Assembly: GCA_934659445.1 (NCBI GenBank)
Contig: CAKUHV010000018.1
Span: 1-23,010, forward strand
Direction: 5' to 3'
From: an uncultured Oscillospiraceae bacterium
GTDB lineage: Bacteria > Bacillota > Clostridia > Oscillospirales > Oscillospiraceae
DNA length: 23,010 nt
Shown: positions 1-7,386 of the stretch, in pieces
How the letters are laid out: every line of letters begins with the position of its first letter
Position numbering within the stretch: the stretch's first letter is position 1
Translations under genes and position numbers: made by a program
The notes under the pieces: model-generated
The model's database searches: none
What the model was told of the DNA's origin: nothing
Seen by the model: only the letters and a program-made list of their open reading frames with translations

Positions 1-72
<72 letters not shown>

Positions 73-102
73 TTTTAACGACTCCAGGCACTGCCTGTTC
101 GT

Positions 103-128
103 TATAATAGTCCCCGATCGGGGGCAGT
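103..128 (+). promoter_or_regulatory. possible -10 box and small dyad between the tRNA genes
   Basis: A perfect TATAAT at 103-108 lies 24 nt before tRNA-Thr, but there is no convincing -35 at 16-18 nt. It is followed by the palindrome CCCCGATCGGGG, and an outer ACTGCC/GGCAGT pair encloses both. It could be a separate promoter for tRNA-Thr or a processing hairpin in a joint transcript. The sequence does not decide. Confidence 0.35.
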
Positions 129-131
129 CAT

Positions 132-207
<76 letters not shown>

Positions 208-208
208 G

Positions 209-245
209 AAAGCATCGAAAGCTTCGGCTTTCGGTGCTTTTTTCT
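209..245 (+). terminator. rho-independent terminator of the tRNA operon
   Basis: A 14-bp stem (AAAGCATCGAAAGC with its partner GCTTTCGGTGCTTT, one G-T pair) closes on a TTCG tetraloop at 223-226 and runs into a T-rich tract. Confidence 0.95.
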
Positions 246-347
246 TGCGAAAACGCTGAAAGTGGCGTGAGTAAGCGGCTGGCCCGCGTTATGGCCTGTG
301 CCCGGTCAGGTGGGGGTGGATCAAAGAGCGCCGGAGAGAGAGCTTGC

Positions 348-376
348 TTGCAAATCATCCCCCGGTGTGCTATCTT
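348..376 (+). promoter_or_regulatory. sigma-A-type promoter for the SLC13-like permease
   Basis: TTGCAA (348-353), a 17-nt spacer and TATCTT (371-376), with an extended -10 TG at 368-369. Transcription would start near 383, giving a leader of about 45 nt. The rest of 246-347 holds only an imperfect hairpin (GGGGGTGGAT about 311-320 against ATCATCCCCC about 354-363), which overlaps the -35 box. I recognise no riboswitch. Confidence 0.55.
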
Positions 377-428
377 TTTTCCAGACGCGTCCAAACAAAA
401 ATCTGCATTTTTTATACGAAGGGGTTTT

Positions 429-1532
429 ATGCGCATGATCCGATCCTGGTGCCGTGCGAACGCAATGCTGGTCATTTCAGTGCTGGCCGCAGCTGCGACG
501 GCGTTCTTTGTCCCGCCCGACAGGGACTATTTAGGTTATTATGACCTGAAGACACTCGCCTGCCTGTTTTGCGTGCTGGCAGTAGTGGGCGCCTTGCGGG
601 ACCTGCATGTTTTCTCTGCCCTTTCCCAGCGGATGGTACATACTTTTTCTACCGTTCGGAGCGTGTGCACGGCGCTGGTGGTCATCACCATGTTCGGGTC
701 GATGCTTCTGACCAATGATACCGCCCTGCTGACCTTTCTGCCGCTGGGCTGGTTCGTTCTTTCCTCTACCGGTCAGGAAAAACACGCCGCGCTCCTGTTC
801 ATTCTGCAAAACTGCGCCGCCAATCTCTGCGGCATGATCACGCCCTTCGGCAATCCGCAGAACCTCTATCTTTTCAGCTATTACGGCCTTTCCGTAAAGA
901 CGTTCTTTTCGGCAATGCTGCCGCCCTTCATCCTGTCTGCCGTCCTCATTCTCCTGTGCTGTCTGGCATTTCCCAAAGACCGGCTTTCCGTGCCGGAAGC
1001 GCAGGTCACGGTAGACTCCCGTCAGGCCGCCGTCTATGGCGGACTGTTCTGTCTGGCCGTCGCCATGGTGCTGCGGCTGGTGCCCTATGTCCTTGGCCTG
1101 ACGGTCATTGTCCTGGCGCTCTGGCTTCTGGATCGGCACGCATTGAAAACCGTAGACTGGGGACTGCTGGCCACCTTCGCCGCTTTTTTCACCTTTTCCG
1201 GCAATCTTGCCCGGATGGAATCGGTCCGGGTGCTGTTCGCCCGCCTTTTGTCCCACGGGACCATGCTGATCTCCGCCCTCACCTGCCAGATCATCAGCAA
1301 TGTTCCGGCCGCCATTCTCCTCAGCCGCTTCACGCAGGATGCCCGGGGGCTTCTGGTCGGCGTCAACGTGGGCGGCGCGGGGACGCTGGTAGCCTCTCTG
1401 GCAAGTCTCATTACCTTCCGGGAATATACGCGCCGCGTTCCCGGCGGCGGGAAGCATTTCCTCCTTCTGTTTTCCGGGATCAGCTTCGCCTTTCTGGCGA
1501 TCCTTCTGATCGTCATGTCCGTTCTGGCTTGA
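429..1532 (+). CDS. SLC13 / ArsB-NhaD superfamily permease
   Basis: A polytopic inner-membrane protein of 367 residues with about ten hydrophobic segments. Two family-typical re-entrant/substrate regions are visible: TNDTALLTFLPL around residue 98 and the ITPFGNPQNLYL segment around residue 138. The second, with GNPQN, is common in the NhaD/ArsB-like branch of the ion-transporter superfamily. I place the start at ATG 429 because the open frame upstream of it encodes a polar, non-membrane stretch covering the promoter and leader. An alternative ATG lies at 435. A purine-rich GAAGGGG precedes 429. Probable role: sodium- or proton-coupled transport of an organic or inorganic anion; the substrate cannot be read from sequence. 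No clear terminator follows, but the next gene has its own promoter. At 367 residues it is shorter than most SLC13 members (about 430-500). Confidence 0.75.
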   Translation: MRMIRSWCRANAMLVISVLAAAATAFFVPPDRDYLGYYDLKTLACLFCVLAVVGALRDLHVFSALSQRMVHTFSTVRSVCTALVVITMFGSMLLTNDTALLTFLPLGWFVLSSTGQEKHAALLFILQNCAANLCGMITPFGNPQNLYLFSYYGLSVKTFFSAMLPPFILSAVLILLCCLAFPKDRLSVPEAQVTVDSRQAAVYGGLFCLAVAMVLRLVPYVLGLTVIVLALWLLDRHALKTVDWGLLATFAAFFTFSGNLARMESVRVLFARLLSHGTMLISALTCQIISNVPAAILLSRFTQDARGLLVGVNVGGAGTLVASLASLITFREYTRRVPGGGKHFLLLFSGISFAFLAILLIVMSVLA

Positions 1533-1664
1533 TAAGCTGCTGTCAACAGAATGTACTGCGGGAAAAGCCAAATTGACTTCGGCGGTGCAACACATACACA
1601 TGATCTGTGCGGCCTTGTGAAAAACGGTTGGGAATAAAGAGTACGTGAAAGTGTCCGACGGACT

Positions 1665-1693
1665 TTGACAAGCTTACAGGAAATTTGTATAAT
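1665..1693 (+). promoter_or_regulatory. consensus sigma-A promoter for the FGGY kinase
   Basis: A perfect TTGACA (1665-1670), a 17-nt spacer and a perfect TATAAT (1688-1693). The start site would be near 1700, with a leader of about 58 nt and an AGGAGG ribosome binding site at about 1745-1750. Full-consensus hexamers imply strong basal expression. Confidence 0.92.
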
Positions 1694-1757
1694 AGAGGGG
1701 CGAAATGCGGCCCGAGAGGTACAAAACAGGCGAGGCATAGGTGAAGGAGGAAGGCGC

Positions 1758-3254
1758 ATGGTGCGGAAATACTATCTTGGGATCGACCAGGGAACAACGG
1801 GTGTAACAGCGATCCTGTTTGATGAATGCTGGAATGTGGCTGCACATGGTTACCGCGAGATCACGCAGCTTTATCCTTGCGCGGGCTGGGTCGAACATGA
1901 CGCGGAGGAACTGTGGGATGCGCTCCGCTTTGCCGTCCGGCAGGCGATCATGCTGGCCGGAGCCCGACCGGAAGATATCCGCTGTCTTGGCCTTGACCAT
2001 GAAGGCGAATCTGTTGTCGTCTGGGACGCCGTGACCGGCCGGCCGGTCTATCCGGCCATCGTATGGCAGGACCGCCGCACGGCGGCCGAGGCAGACATGC
2101 TGAAACAGACCCACGGAGCGTTTATCCGGGAGCGGACCGGCCTGACGCCGGATGCCTACTTCAGCGCCACAAAGCTCCAATGGATACTGGATCGGGTCGA
2201 TCCGACACGCGAGAGGTCGAAAGGCCGTCAGCTGCTGGCCGGAACCATGGATGCGTGGCTCATCTGGAAGATGACAGGCGGACGTGTGCACTGTACGGAT
2301 GCCTCTACTGCCTCCCGCACGATGCTCTACAATCTGCATACACAGGATTGGGACGATGATATTCTTGCGCTGATGAACATTGAGCGAGGGCTCCTTCCTG
2401 AAATTCATGACAGCGCGTCATATTTTGGCGTGACGGATGCGGATGAATTTCTTGGCATACGCTGTGAAATAACCGGTGTAATGGCGGACCAGCAGGCCGC
2501 CCTTTTCGGGCAGGCGTGCACCGCGCCGGGCAGGATCAAAATAACCTATGGAACGGGCTGCTTTATGCTGGTGCACACCGGCAGCAGACCTGTGCAGTCC
2601 CAGCATGGCATTCTCACGACCGTTGCATGGCGGATAAAGGGAAAGGACGAATATGCGCTCGACGGCGGCAGCTATATTGCGGGCGCTGCGACGCAGTGGC
2701 TGCGCGACGGCTTAAAAATCATTTCTTCCGCCGCCGAGACAGAGGAAATGGCCCGCCGCGCCGGAAACAACGGAGACGTCTATTTTGTCCCGGCCTTTAC
2801 CGGTCTGGCTGCTCCGTACTGGGACTCTTATGCCCGCGGGACCCTGATCGGAGTCACCGGAGGCACAACGCGGGAGCATATCGTGCGCGCAGCCCTGGAA
2901 TCGACCGCCTATCAGGCCAAAGATATTCTGGATGCCGTGATGAAAGAAGTCAAGACGCCGATCGAGTCCATTCGCTGCGATGGAGGCTCGACCTGCAATG
3001 CCTTTCTGATGCAGTTCCAGGCTGATATTTTCGGTCTGCCGCTGGAGGTGCCGGAGATCAGAGAAACAACGGCGCTTGGCGCGGCTTATATGGCTGCGCT
3101 GGGGGCAGGAGAGCTGTCGTCTCCGGATGAGGTCGCCGAGCACTGGCGACTGTGCAGGCGCTACGAACCGCGCATGAGCGCAGATGAAAGGGATTTTCTG
3201 CTCAGCCAATGGCACCGGGCGGTGGAGCGTTCCCGGGAATGGGCAAGGAAATGA
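1758..3254 (+). CDS. glycerol-kinase-like FGGY carbohydrate kinase
   Basis: 498 residues, the usual length of glycerol kinase, and clearly alignable to GlpK throughout. The N-terminal phosphate loop is GIDQGTTGVTAILFD (from residue 8), followed by WVEHD, AIVWQDRRTA, DAYFSATKLQWILD, ADQQAALFGQ, ITYGTGCFML, VPAFTGLAAPYWD, CDGGSTCNAFLMQFQADI and ETTALGAAYMA. Known GlpK ligands to glycerol are Arg83, Glu84, Tyr135 and Asp245. The Tyr, Asp and Glu equivalents are kept, but the NQRETT segment reads HEGESV here, so residue 83 is Gly. It should be an ATP-dependent cytoplasmic kinase of a polyol or sugar, but possibly not of glycerol, so no glpK symbol is given. The start at ATG 1758 follows a strong AGGAGG; upstream in-frame sequence runs into the promoter. 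There is no glycerol facilitator or glpD nearby; the preceding gene is an anion permease. Confidence 0.88.
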   Translation: MVRKYYLGIDQGTTGVTAILFDECWNVAAHGYREITQLYPCAGWVEHDAEELWDALRFAVRQAIMLAGARPEDIRCLGLDHEGESVVVWDAVTGRPVYPAIVWQDRRTAAEADMLKQTHGAFIRERTGLTPDAYFSATKLQWILDRVDPTRERSKGRQLLAGTMDAWLIWKMTGGRVHCTDASTASRTMLYNLHTQDWDDDILALMNIERGLLPEIHDSASYFGVTDADEFLGIRCEITGVMADQQAALFGQACTAPGRIKITYGTGCFMLVHTGSRPVQSQHGILTTVAWRIKGKDEYALDGGSYIAGAATQWLRDGLKIISSAAETEEMARRAGNNGDVYFVPAFTGLAAPYWDSYARGTLIGVTGGTTREHIVRAALESTAYQAKDILDAVMKEVKTPIESIRCDGGSTCNAFLMQFQADIFGLPLEVPEIRETTALGAAYMAALGAGELSSPDEVAEHWRLCRRYEPRMSADERDFLLSQWHRAVERSREWARK

Positions 3255-3291
3255 TACCGCCAGCCCGCGCAAAACGCTTCCTGAAAATAAC

Positions 3292-3324
3292 AGCGGGGCC
3301 CCGTCCAACGGACGGGGCCCCGCT
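3292..3324. terminator. 15-bp hairpin between kinase gene and etfA remnant
   Basis: AGCGGGGCCCCGTCC (3292-3306) pairs perfectly with 3310-3324 around a three-base loop. On the plus strand the tail is poor in T. On the minus strand it is followed by GTTATTTT. It therefore best fits the original terminator of the minus-strand etfA, whose stop codon is 16 nt away, while possibly also ending the kinase transcript. Confidence 0.75.
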
Positions 3325-3340
3325 TGATCGTTCTCTCAGC

Positions 3341-3510
3341 TTACTTGGCGGCCTTGGCAGCCTTGATGGCCTCGATCAGCATGGGGGTGACCTTGAACAG
3401 GTCGCCGCAGATGCCGTAGTCGGCGATCTCGAAGATGGGAGCGGTGTCATTTTTGTTCACGGCGATGATGCACTCGGAGTCCTGCATACCGGCCTTGTGC
3501 TGGATGGCGG
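3341..3510 (-). pseudogene. 3'-terminal fragment of etfA (electron transfer flavoprotein alpha)
   Basis: Reading the minus strand from about 3508 down to the stop at 3341-3343 gives ~55 residues: [55 protein letters not shown], stop. This is the C-terminal FAD-binding end of EtfA; family members read SGAIQH.AGM.DS..I.AIN.D..APIF..ADYG..GDLF...P. The homology stops abruptly at AIQH. Upstream the frame becomes an Ala/Pro/Ser/Gly-rich string and hits a stop at about 3554. The FAD-domain core and the partner etfB are absent, and there is no start codon or ribosome binding site. It is a remnant left by a deletion or recombination that joined it to the end of the LysR gene. The sequence that remains is intact and shows no frameshift, which suggests the event is recent. 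Confidence 0.85.
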
Positions 3511-3553
3511 GCGCGGACGGAGCTGGCGCGGAGCCGGACCGGCCCCCGCCCTG

Positions 3554-4531
3554 TCACTGGCCGGCGGCGTCCGGAACGATCCTGCTGATGTGGAGCAGTT
3601 CCTGATCTTCATAAAACTTCGTCAGCAGCTCTATGAAATACTTGAAATAGTGGGGGAGGTACCGCTGCCTGTATCGGATGAGCGACAGTGTCTGAACGAC
3701 CGGCGTATCCTGATTAAACAGCGGGAAAATATTGACCGCCCCCTCTAAAATTTCGGGGTGGTCCGCCAGGGCCATGTGCGTGCAGAAGCAGGCGGTGACG
3801 CCCTTGACGCAGAGCGGGATGGTCTGCGCGGAGTTCGGGCAGGTAAAGTAGACGATGGGCGTAATGCCCTCCTGCAGAAACAGGCCGCGGATCTGCTGGC
3901 CAAGGCGGTTGGACATCATGGAAAGGGGCAGGCGCGCAATGTCCTTTACATGAATGCACGTCTCGGCCTTTTTCTTGATCAGGGAAAGCTCCTGCGCCGA
4001 ATAGTACTCGCGCATCAGGGAGTCTGCCGCGCAGAAATAGACGCGGTCCTGAAAAAGCTCCTGCGCAATAAGCTCGGGGCCGTAGTCCATGGGCAGCACG
4101 ATGCCGAGATCCAGACTTCCGTTGGCGATCATCCGCTCCTGCTCGGCGGCTAAGCCCGCCACATAGCGGCACTCCACCTTCGGGTACCTCCGGAAAAAAT
4201 CCGGAAGGATGTGGGGGAGGAGCTGATTGCCCCGCACTGTACTGGCGCCGATGCGCAGAACGCCGCGCTCCTGTCGGTTGATGTCAGCAAGAACGTCCTT
4301 AAGATCCCGCTCGCCGCGCCCGATATCCTGTGCGAAGGTGCGGACAAATTCGCCCGCGCAGGTAAGCCGCAGAGCGGGCTTGCGGACGAAAAGGGGCGTG
4401 CCGTAATAGCTCTCCAGCCGCTGGATGTGGTTGGAAAGCGTCTGCTGCGAGATGTAAAGCCGGTTGGCGGTTTTCGTCATGTTGAGATCTTTTGCCAGCT
4501 CGGAGAAATAGTACAGGCTAACAAAGTCCAT
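3554..4531 (-). CDS. LysR-family transcriptional regulator
   Basis: 325 residues. The N-terminal winged helix-turn-helix covers residues 1-60 (FVSLYYFSELAKDLNMTKTA, NRLYISQQTLSNHIQRLE, YYGTPLFVRK) and is followed by a linker helix. The effector domain runs from about residue 90 (GVLRIGAS; LPHILPDFFRRYPKV; GSLDLGIV). I chose the Met at 4529-4531 because the helix-turn-helix begins right after it and a GGGGGA sequence precedes it; the longer frame adds 25 unlike residues. It is divergent from the hydroxyacid dehydrogenase operon with 168 bp between starts, the classic arrangement for a LysR regulator controlling its neighbour. The inducer is unknown, probably a carboxylate handled by that operon. 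Its 3' end abuts the etfA remnant. Confidence 0.9.
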   Translation of the reverse strand: MDFVSLYYFSELAKDLNMTKTANRLYISQQTLSNHIQRLESYYGTPLFVRKPALRLTCAGEFVRTFAQDIGRGERDLKDVLADINRQERGVLRIGASTVRGNQLLPHILPDFFRRYPKVECRYVAGLAAEQERMIANGSLDLGIVLPMDYGPELIAQELFQDRVYFCAADSLMREYYSAQELSLIKKKAETCIHVKDIARLPLSMMSNRLGQQIRGLFLQEGITPIVYFTCPNSAQTIPLCVKGVTACFCTHMALADHPEILEGAVNIFPLFNQDTPVVQTLSLIRYRQRYLPHYFKYFIELLTKFYEDQELLHISRIVPDAAGQ

Positions 4532-4550
4532 TGCGCGGTCCCCCGATATG

Positions 4551-4565
4551 TTTGTAGAGATTCCA
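4551..4565 (-). promoter_or_regulatory. candidate LysR operator, copy 1 (LysR-proximal)
   Basis: On the minus strand this reads TGGAATCTCTACAAA; the plus-strand copy at 4647-4661 reads TGGAATCTTTACAAA (14 of 15 identical, opposite orientation). Each contains a T-N11-A core with TG...CA ends, the usual form of a LysR recognition box. This copy lies about 20 nt upstream of the regulator's start, suitable for autorepression. Confidence 0.5.
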
Positions 4566-4573
4566 AAAACTCT

Positions 4574-4625
4574 TTGTTGGATTTTTGCCGGAAAGTATTG
4601 TAGCATATTTTACAGAAAAAGCGAA
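4574..4625. promoter_or_regulatory. divergent promoter region, LysR / dehydrogenase operon
   Basis: Rightward: TTGTTG (4574-4579), 16 nt, TATTGT (4596-4601). Leftward: TACAAT (complement of 4597-4602) with a weak TTCGCT 17 nt upstream (4620-4625). The two -10 boxes overlap, so the promoters would exclude each other. Both matches are moderate, and the rightward promoter would rely on activation. Confidence 0.35.
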
Positions 4626-4646
4626 ACGCCCGCGGGGACATCTTTA

Positions 4647-4661
4647 TGGAATCTTTACAAA
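4647..4661 (+). promoter_or_regulatory. candidate LysR operator, copy 2 (operon-proximal)
   Basis: TGGAATCTTTACAAA is the inverted partner of 4551-4565, 81 nt apart edge to edge. If the rightward start site is near 4608, this copy lies in the operon's leader; if the promoter is further downstream it would be an upstream activation site. Confidence 0.45.
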
Positions 4662-4699
4662 TACGTTTCCGGGGAAAGACGCAAAAAGGAGGAAGCTAT

Positions 4700-5668
4700 A
4701 TGCCTATTCGTGTACTGCTGCCGCAGCCTATTCTGCCGGAGGGGTATGAGTATCTGCGCAGCCACGGCTTCGAGGCGGTGGACGGACGCGGCTTTACGGA
4801 GGAGGACATCATCGCCGACATCGGCGACTGCGACGCGATGATCGTCCGCACGGCCAAGATCACCGCGAAGATCCTGGACGCAGCGCCGCGGCTGAAGATC
4901 ATTGCGCGCCACGGCGCGGGCTATGACGGCGTCGATCTTGAGGCGGCGAAGCGCCGCGGCGTTCTCGTCTGCACCGCCGGCGGCGCCAACAGCATCTCCG
5001 TGGCGGAGCTGGCGATCTTCTATATGCTCTACTGCGCCAGAAACTTCAAAAAGATGCAGCTGCACTACCTGGAGGATTACCGCTTTGCGAAGATGGGTAT
5101 TCCGAAGACCGAGCTGGAGGGGAAGACGCTGGGCCTTGTGGGCATCGGCAACATCGGAAAGCTCGTGGCGAAGAAGGCCGCTCTGGGCTTTGATATGAAG
5201 GTGCTGGCCTTCGATCCCTTCGCCCGCGGGGAGCTGCCGGAGTATATTCAGCTGGTGGAGGACCGGGACACCATTTTCAAAGAAAGCGACTATGTCTCCA
5301 TCCATGTCCCCGCCACAAAGGAGACCATCCACAGCATCAGCGACCGCGAATTCGGACTGATGAAAAGCAGCGCCTATCTGATCAACACGGCGCGCGGCGC
5401 GATCGTAGACGAGCCCGCGCTGATCCGGGCCCTTGAGGCCGGCGAGATCGCCGGAGCGGGACTGGACGTTCTTGAGCAGGAGCCCATCGACCCCGGAAAC
5501 CCGCTGGTGAAGATGGAAAATGTTCTTACCGCCCCGCACATCGGCGGGGCGACAAAGGAGGCGTCGACCCGCTCCTCCGTGGCCTGCGCGAAGGCGATCG
5601 ACGACTTCTTCGCCGGCCGCACCCCCCAGTTTATCGTTCCGGAGCTGCGCGGTCTGCTGCAGAAATGA
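4700..5668 (+). CDS. D-2-hydroxyacid dehydrogenase (phosphoglycerate/hydroxypyruvate dehydrogenase-like)
   Basis: 322 residues, a typical length for the short D-isomer 2-hydroxyacid dehydrogenases. The substrate segment ARHGAGYDGVDLEAAKRRGV comes first, then the NAD fold GLVGIGNIG with glycines at 148-153. The catalytic triad is Arg232 (NTARGA), Glu261 (DVLEQEP) and His280 (APHIGG). It interconverts a 2-oxo acid and its D-2-hydroxy acid with NAD(H) in the cytoplasm. There is no C-terminal ACT domain, so serine-biosynthetic PGDH is less likely than hydroxypyruvate/glyoxylate-type reduction. Start chosen at ATG 4700 behind AAAAAGGAGGA; the longer frame would begin inside the promoter region. 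It is the first gene of the LysR-linked operon, 56 nt before the TRAP permease. Confidence 0.9.
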   Translation: MPIRVLLPQPILPEGYEYLRSHGFEAVDGRGFTEEDIIADIGDCDAMIVRTAKITAKILDAAPRLKIIARHGAGYDGVDLEAAKRRGVLVCTAGGANSISVAELAIFYMLYCARNFKKMQLHYLEDYRFAKMGIPKTELEGKTLGLVGIGNIGKLVAKKAALGFDMKVLAFDPFARGELPEYIQLVEDRDTIFKESDYVSIHVPATKETIHSISDREFGLMKSSAYLINTARGAIVDEPALIRALEAGEIAGAGLDVLEQEPIDPGNPLVKMENVLTAPHIGGATKEASTRSSVACAKAIDDFFAGRTPQFIVPELRGLLQK

Positions 5669-5724
5669 TCCGGGGGGCCTGCCGCTCCCCGCGGGAATAA
5701 AACACAAAAAAGGAGAGAAAGAAG

Positions 5725-7089
5725 ATGGAAATTGGAATCGGCATATGGGCATTCGTTGTGTACATTCTGGCCATCCTTGTCTGGATGCTGGTAATAAAGC
5801 GCAACATTGCCGAGGCGATGTTGGTGGGACTGGTGGTCGTGGCGCTGTTCAACGGCCCGGCCAATCTTCCGCAGACCCTGTGGACCTCTGTTTTTTCCGC
5901 TGCGAAGGAGAGCTCGTTCCTTGCGACGATGCTGTTTCTGATCATGTCTGTGGTGATGACCAAGACCGGTATCATCGCCAAGCTGGTGGAGCTGCTCAAC
6001 TCTTTGATCGGACGCGTTCGCGGCGGCGCGGCGTATGTGTCTGTGTGTGCGAGCTTCCTGTTTGGCCTTGTTTCGGGCAACGCCATCGCCAACTGCTCTA
6101 CGGTCGGCGCCATCACCGTTCCCTGGATGAAGGAGAGCGGATGGCCGAAGCCGGTGGCGGCGACGATGAACGCGGGCAACGCCGGCGTGGGGCAGTCCAT
6201 GCCCTCCTGCTCCGCTCTTTATCTGCTGGTCGGCCTTGCCGAGGTCGCTTCGGTCGTTGAGGTGGGACAGGCCTATGTGGCGTGCCTGTGCGCCGGCGCG
6301 TGGACCTTTGGATACCGGCTGCTGCGCACCTGGCTGTACGCGAGAAAGTATAACGTCATGCCGGTCCCGGCGGACCAGATCAAGCCCATCGGAAGATCCT
6401 TCCGGGACAACTGGACGTCTCTGATGATGCTGGTGGGCATTGCCATCCCGCTGCTGATCACTATGGGGCCCATTTCCAAGGCGCTTGCGTCGGTGGAGTC
6501 CTTCGGCACCGCCGGTGTAAAGTCCATCAATATCGTTCTCTGGGTGCCGGTCACCGTCTGCGTGATCTGCCTGATCGTCGGAAGGAAGAACCTCCCCAGA
6601 ACTGCTGCGGGATGGACCGATATGCTCAAGGGCTGCCAGAGCACCTTCTCCACCGTGGGCGGCGTTCTTCTGTTCGCCCTGGCCGCCAGCAACGTGCTCA
6701 ATATGGTCGGCTTTGACAAGGCTCTGGCTTCCATGCTGCAGTCCCTGTCCCTCCCCGGTCTTGTCATGGTCATTTTGACCTGCATTATGGTCGTGCTGGT
6801 GGCCGGACCGCTCAGCGCGGTCGCCACCACCGCCGCAGTCGGCCAGGTCGCCTACTCGGTGTTCGTCGGAGCGGGGATCCAGCCCATCTGCGCGGTCGTC
6901 GCGTTCATGATCTGCATCTCCACAGAGGGAGCCTCTCCCCCGAGCTCCTCTCCCATTTTTATCTCCTGCGGTCTGGCTGGCGTTAAGGACCCGAAGGTGA
7001 TCTTCCGCCCGCTGATCACAGACTATGTTATTCCCCTGCTGGGTGTGGCCGTTCTGGTGGCTTACGGCATACTCCCGGTGATCCAATGA
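5725..7089 (+). CDS. TRAP-type (DctM-like) large permease
   Basis: 454 residues and about a dozen transmembrane segments. Residues 100-170 contain SFLFGLVSGNAIANCSTVGA, ITVPWMKESGW and AATMNAGNAGVGQSMPSCSA. This corresponds to the DctM pattern G..SGS..A....IG...IP.M...GY...A.A......G...PPS. A second inverted repeat-like region, VVLVAGPLSAVATTAAVGQV and ISTEGASPPSSSPIFISCG, lies near 365-425. It should be the ion-coupled permease subunit of a tripartite carboxylate transporter. It is preceded by AAGGAGAG. The first PPS-type motif is replaced by QSMPS, and no DctP substrate-binding protein is encoded anywhere in the window, so the substrate capture step is unusual. An alternative is another member of the ion-transporter superfamily, but the small DctQ-like neighbour supports TRAP. 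Confidence 0.72.
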   Translation: MEIGIGIWAFVVYILAILVWMLVIKRNIAEAMLVGLVVVALFNGPANLPQTLWTSVFSAAKESSFLATMLFLIMSVVMTKTGIIAKLVELLNSLIGRVRGGAAYVSVCASFLFGLVSGNAIANCSTVGAITVPWMKESGWPKPVAATMNAGNAGVGQSMPSCSALYLLVGLAEVASVVEVGQAYVACLCAGAWTFGYRLLRTWLYARKYNVMPVPADQIKPIGRSFRDNWTSLMMLVGIAIPLLITMGPISKALASVESFGTAGVKSINIVLWVPVTVCVICLIVGRKNLPRTAAGWTDMLKGCQSTFSTVGGVLLFALAASNVLNMVGFDKALASMLQSLSLPGLVMVILTCIMVVLVAGPLSAVATTAAVGQVAYSVFVGAGIQPICAVVAFMICISTEGASPPSSSPIFISCGLAGVKDPKVIFRPLITDYVIPLLGVAVLVAYGILPVIQ

Positions 7090-7103
7090 AAGGAGACACA
7101 GGC

Positions 7104-7334
7104 ATGAAAAAAGCGGAAAAGGTGATCGAGACGCTGTGCGTGATCTGCACCGTCGTATTTCTGTTGGCGGTCGCTGTTATGGTGTTGGGACAGGCGGTGT
7201 CCATCATAATGCTCAACGGAGAGCTGTCTGTTCAGCTCTCCGCATGGATCGCCAAGCCGGCAAGCGTTGTCGCCGCTGTTGCCACAGTGCTTGCCATGAT
7301 CCTTGCGTATATGCGCGGGCAGATGTCCTCCTGA
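7104..7334 (+). CDS. very small DctQ-like membrane protein (TRAP small subunit half?)
   Basis: 76 residues with two hydrophobic helices (about 9-33 and 50-69). The pattern VIETLCVICTVVFLLAVAVM, LGQAVSII, LNGELSVQLSAWI, VLAMILAYMRGQ resembles the first half of TRAP small permeases (DctQ): first helix, the V..R..FN..L.W..E segment, second helix. DctQ proteins are usually about 150-190 residues with four helices, so this is about half size. I chose ATG 7104, seven bases after AAAGGAG; another ATG at 7086 overlaps the stop codon of the permease gene but lacks a spaced binding site. It is certainly co-transcribed with the permease. It may be a two-helix DctQ or an unrelated accessory peptide. Confidence 0.65.
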   Translation: MKKAEKVIETLCVICTVVFLLAVAVMVLGQAVSIIMLNGELSVQLSAWIAKPASVVAAVATVLAMILAYMRGQMSS

Positions 7335-7386
7335 GCGGACAGAGCGCGGCGCAGCAGCTACATTTTGATCAAAGGAGGAGTTTGTC

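Noticed and set aside
241..428. Possible riboswitch before the SLC13-like permease
   Set aside because: Only an imperfect hairpin is visible, no known aptamer core matches, and a good promoter lies downstream of most of it.
5374..7086. A 570-codon minus-strand frame opposite the TRAP permease
   Set aside because: Asp/His/Gly/Arg-rich antisense shadow; the plus strand encodes a clear membrane protein.
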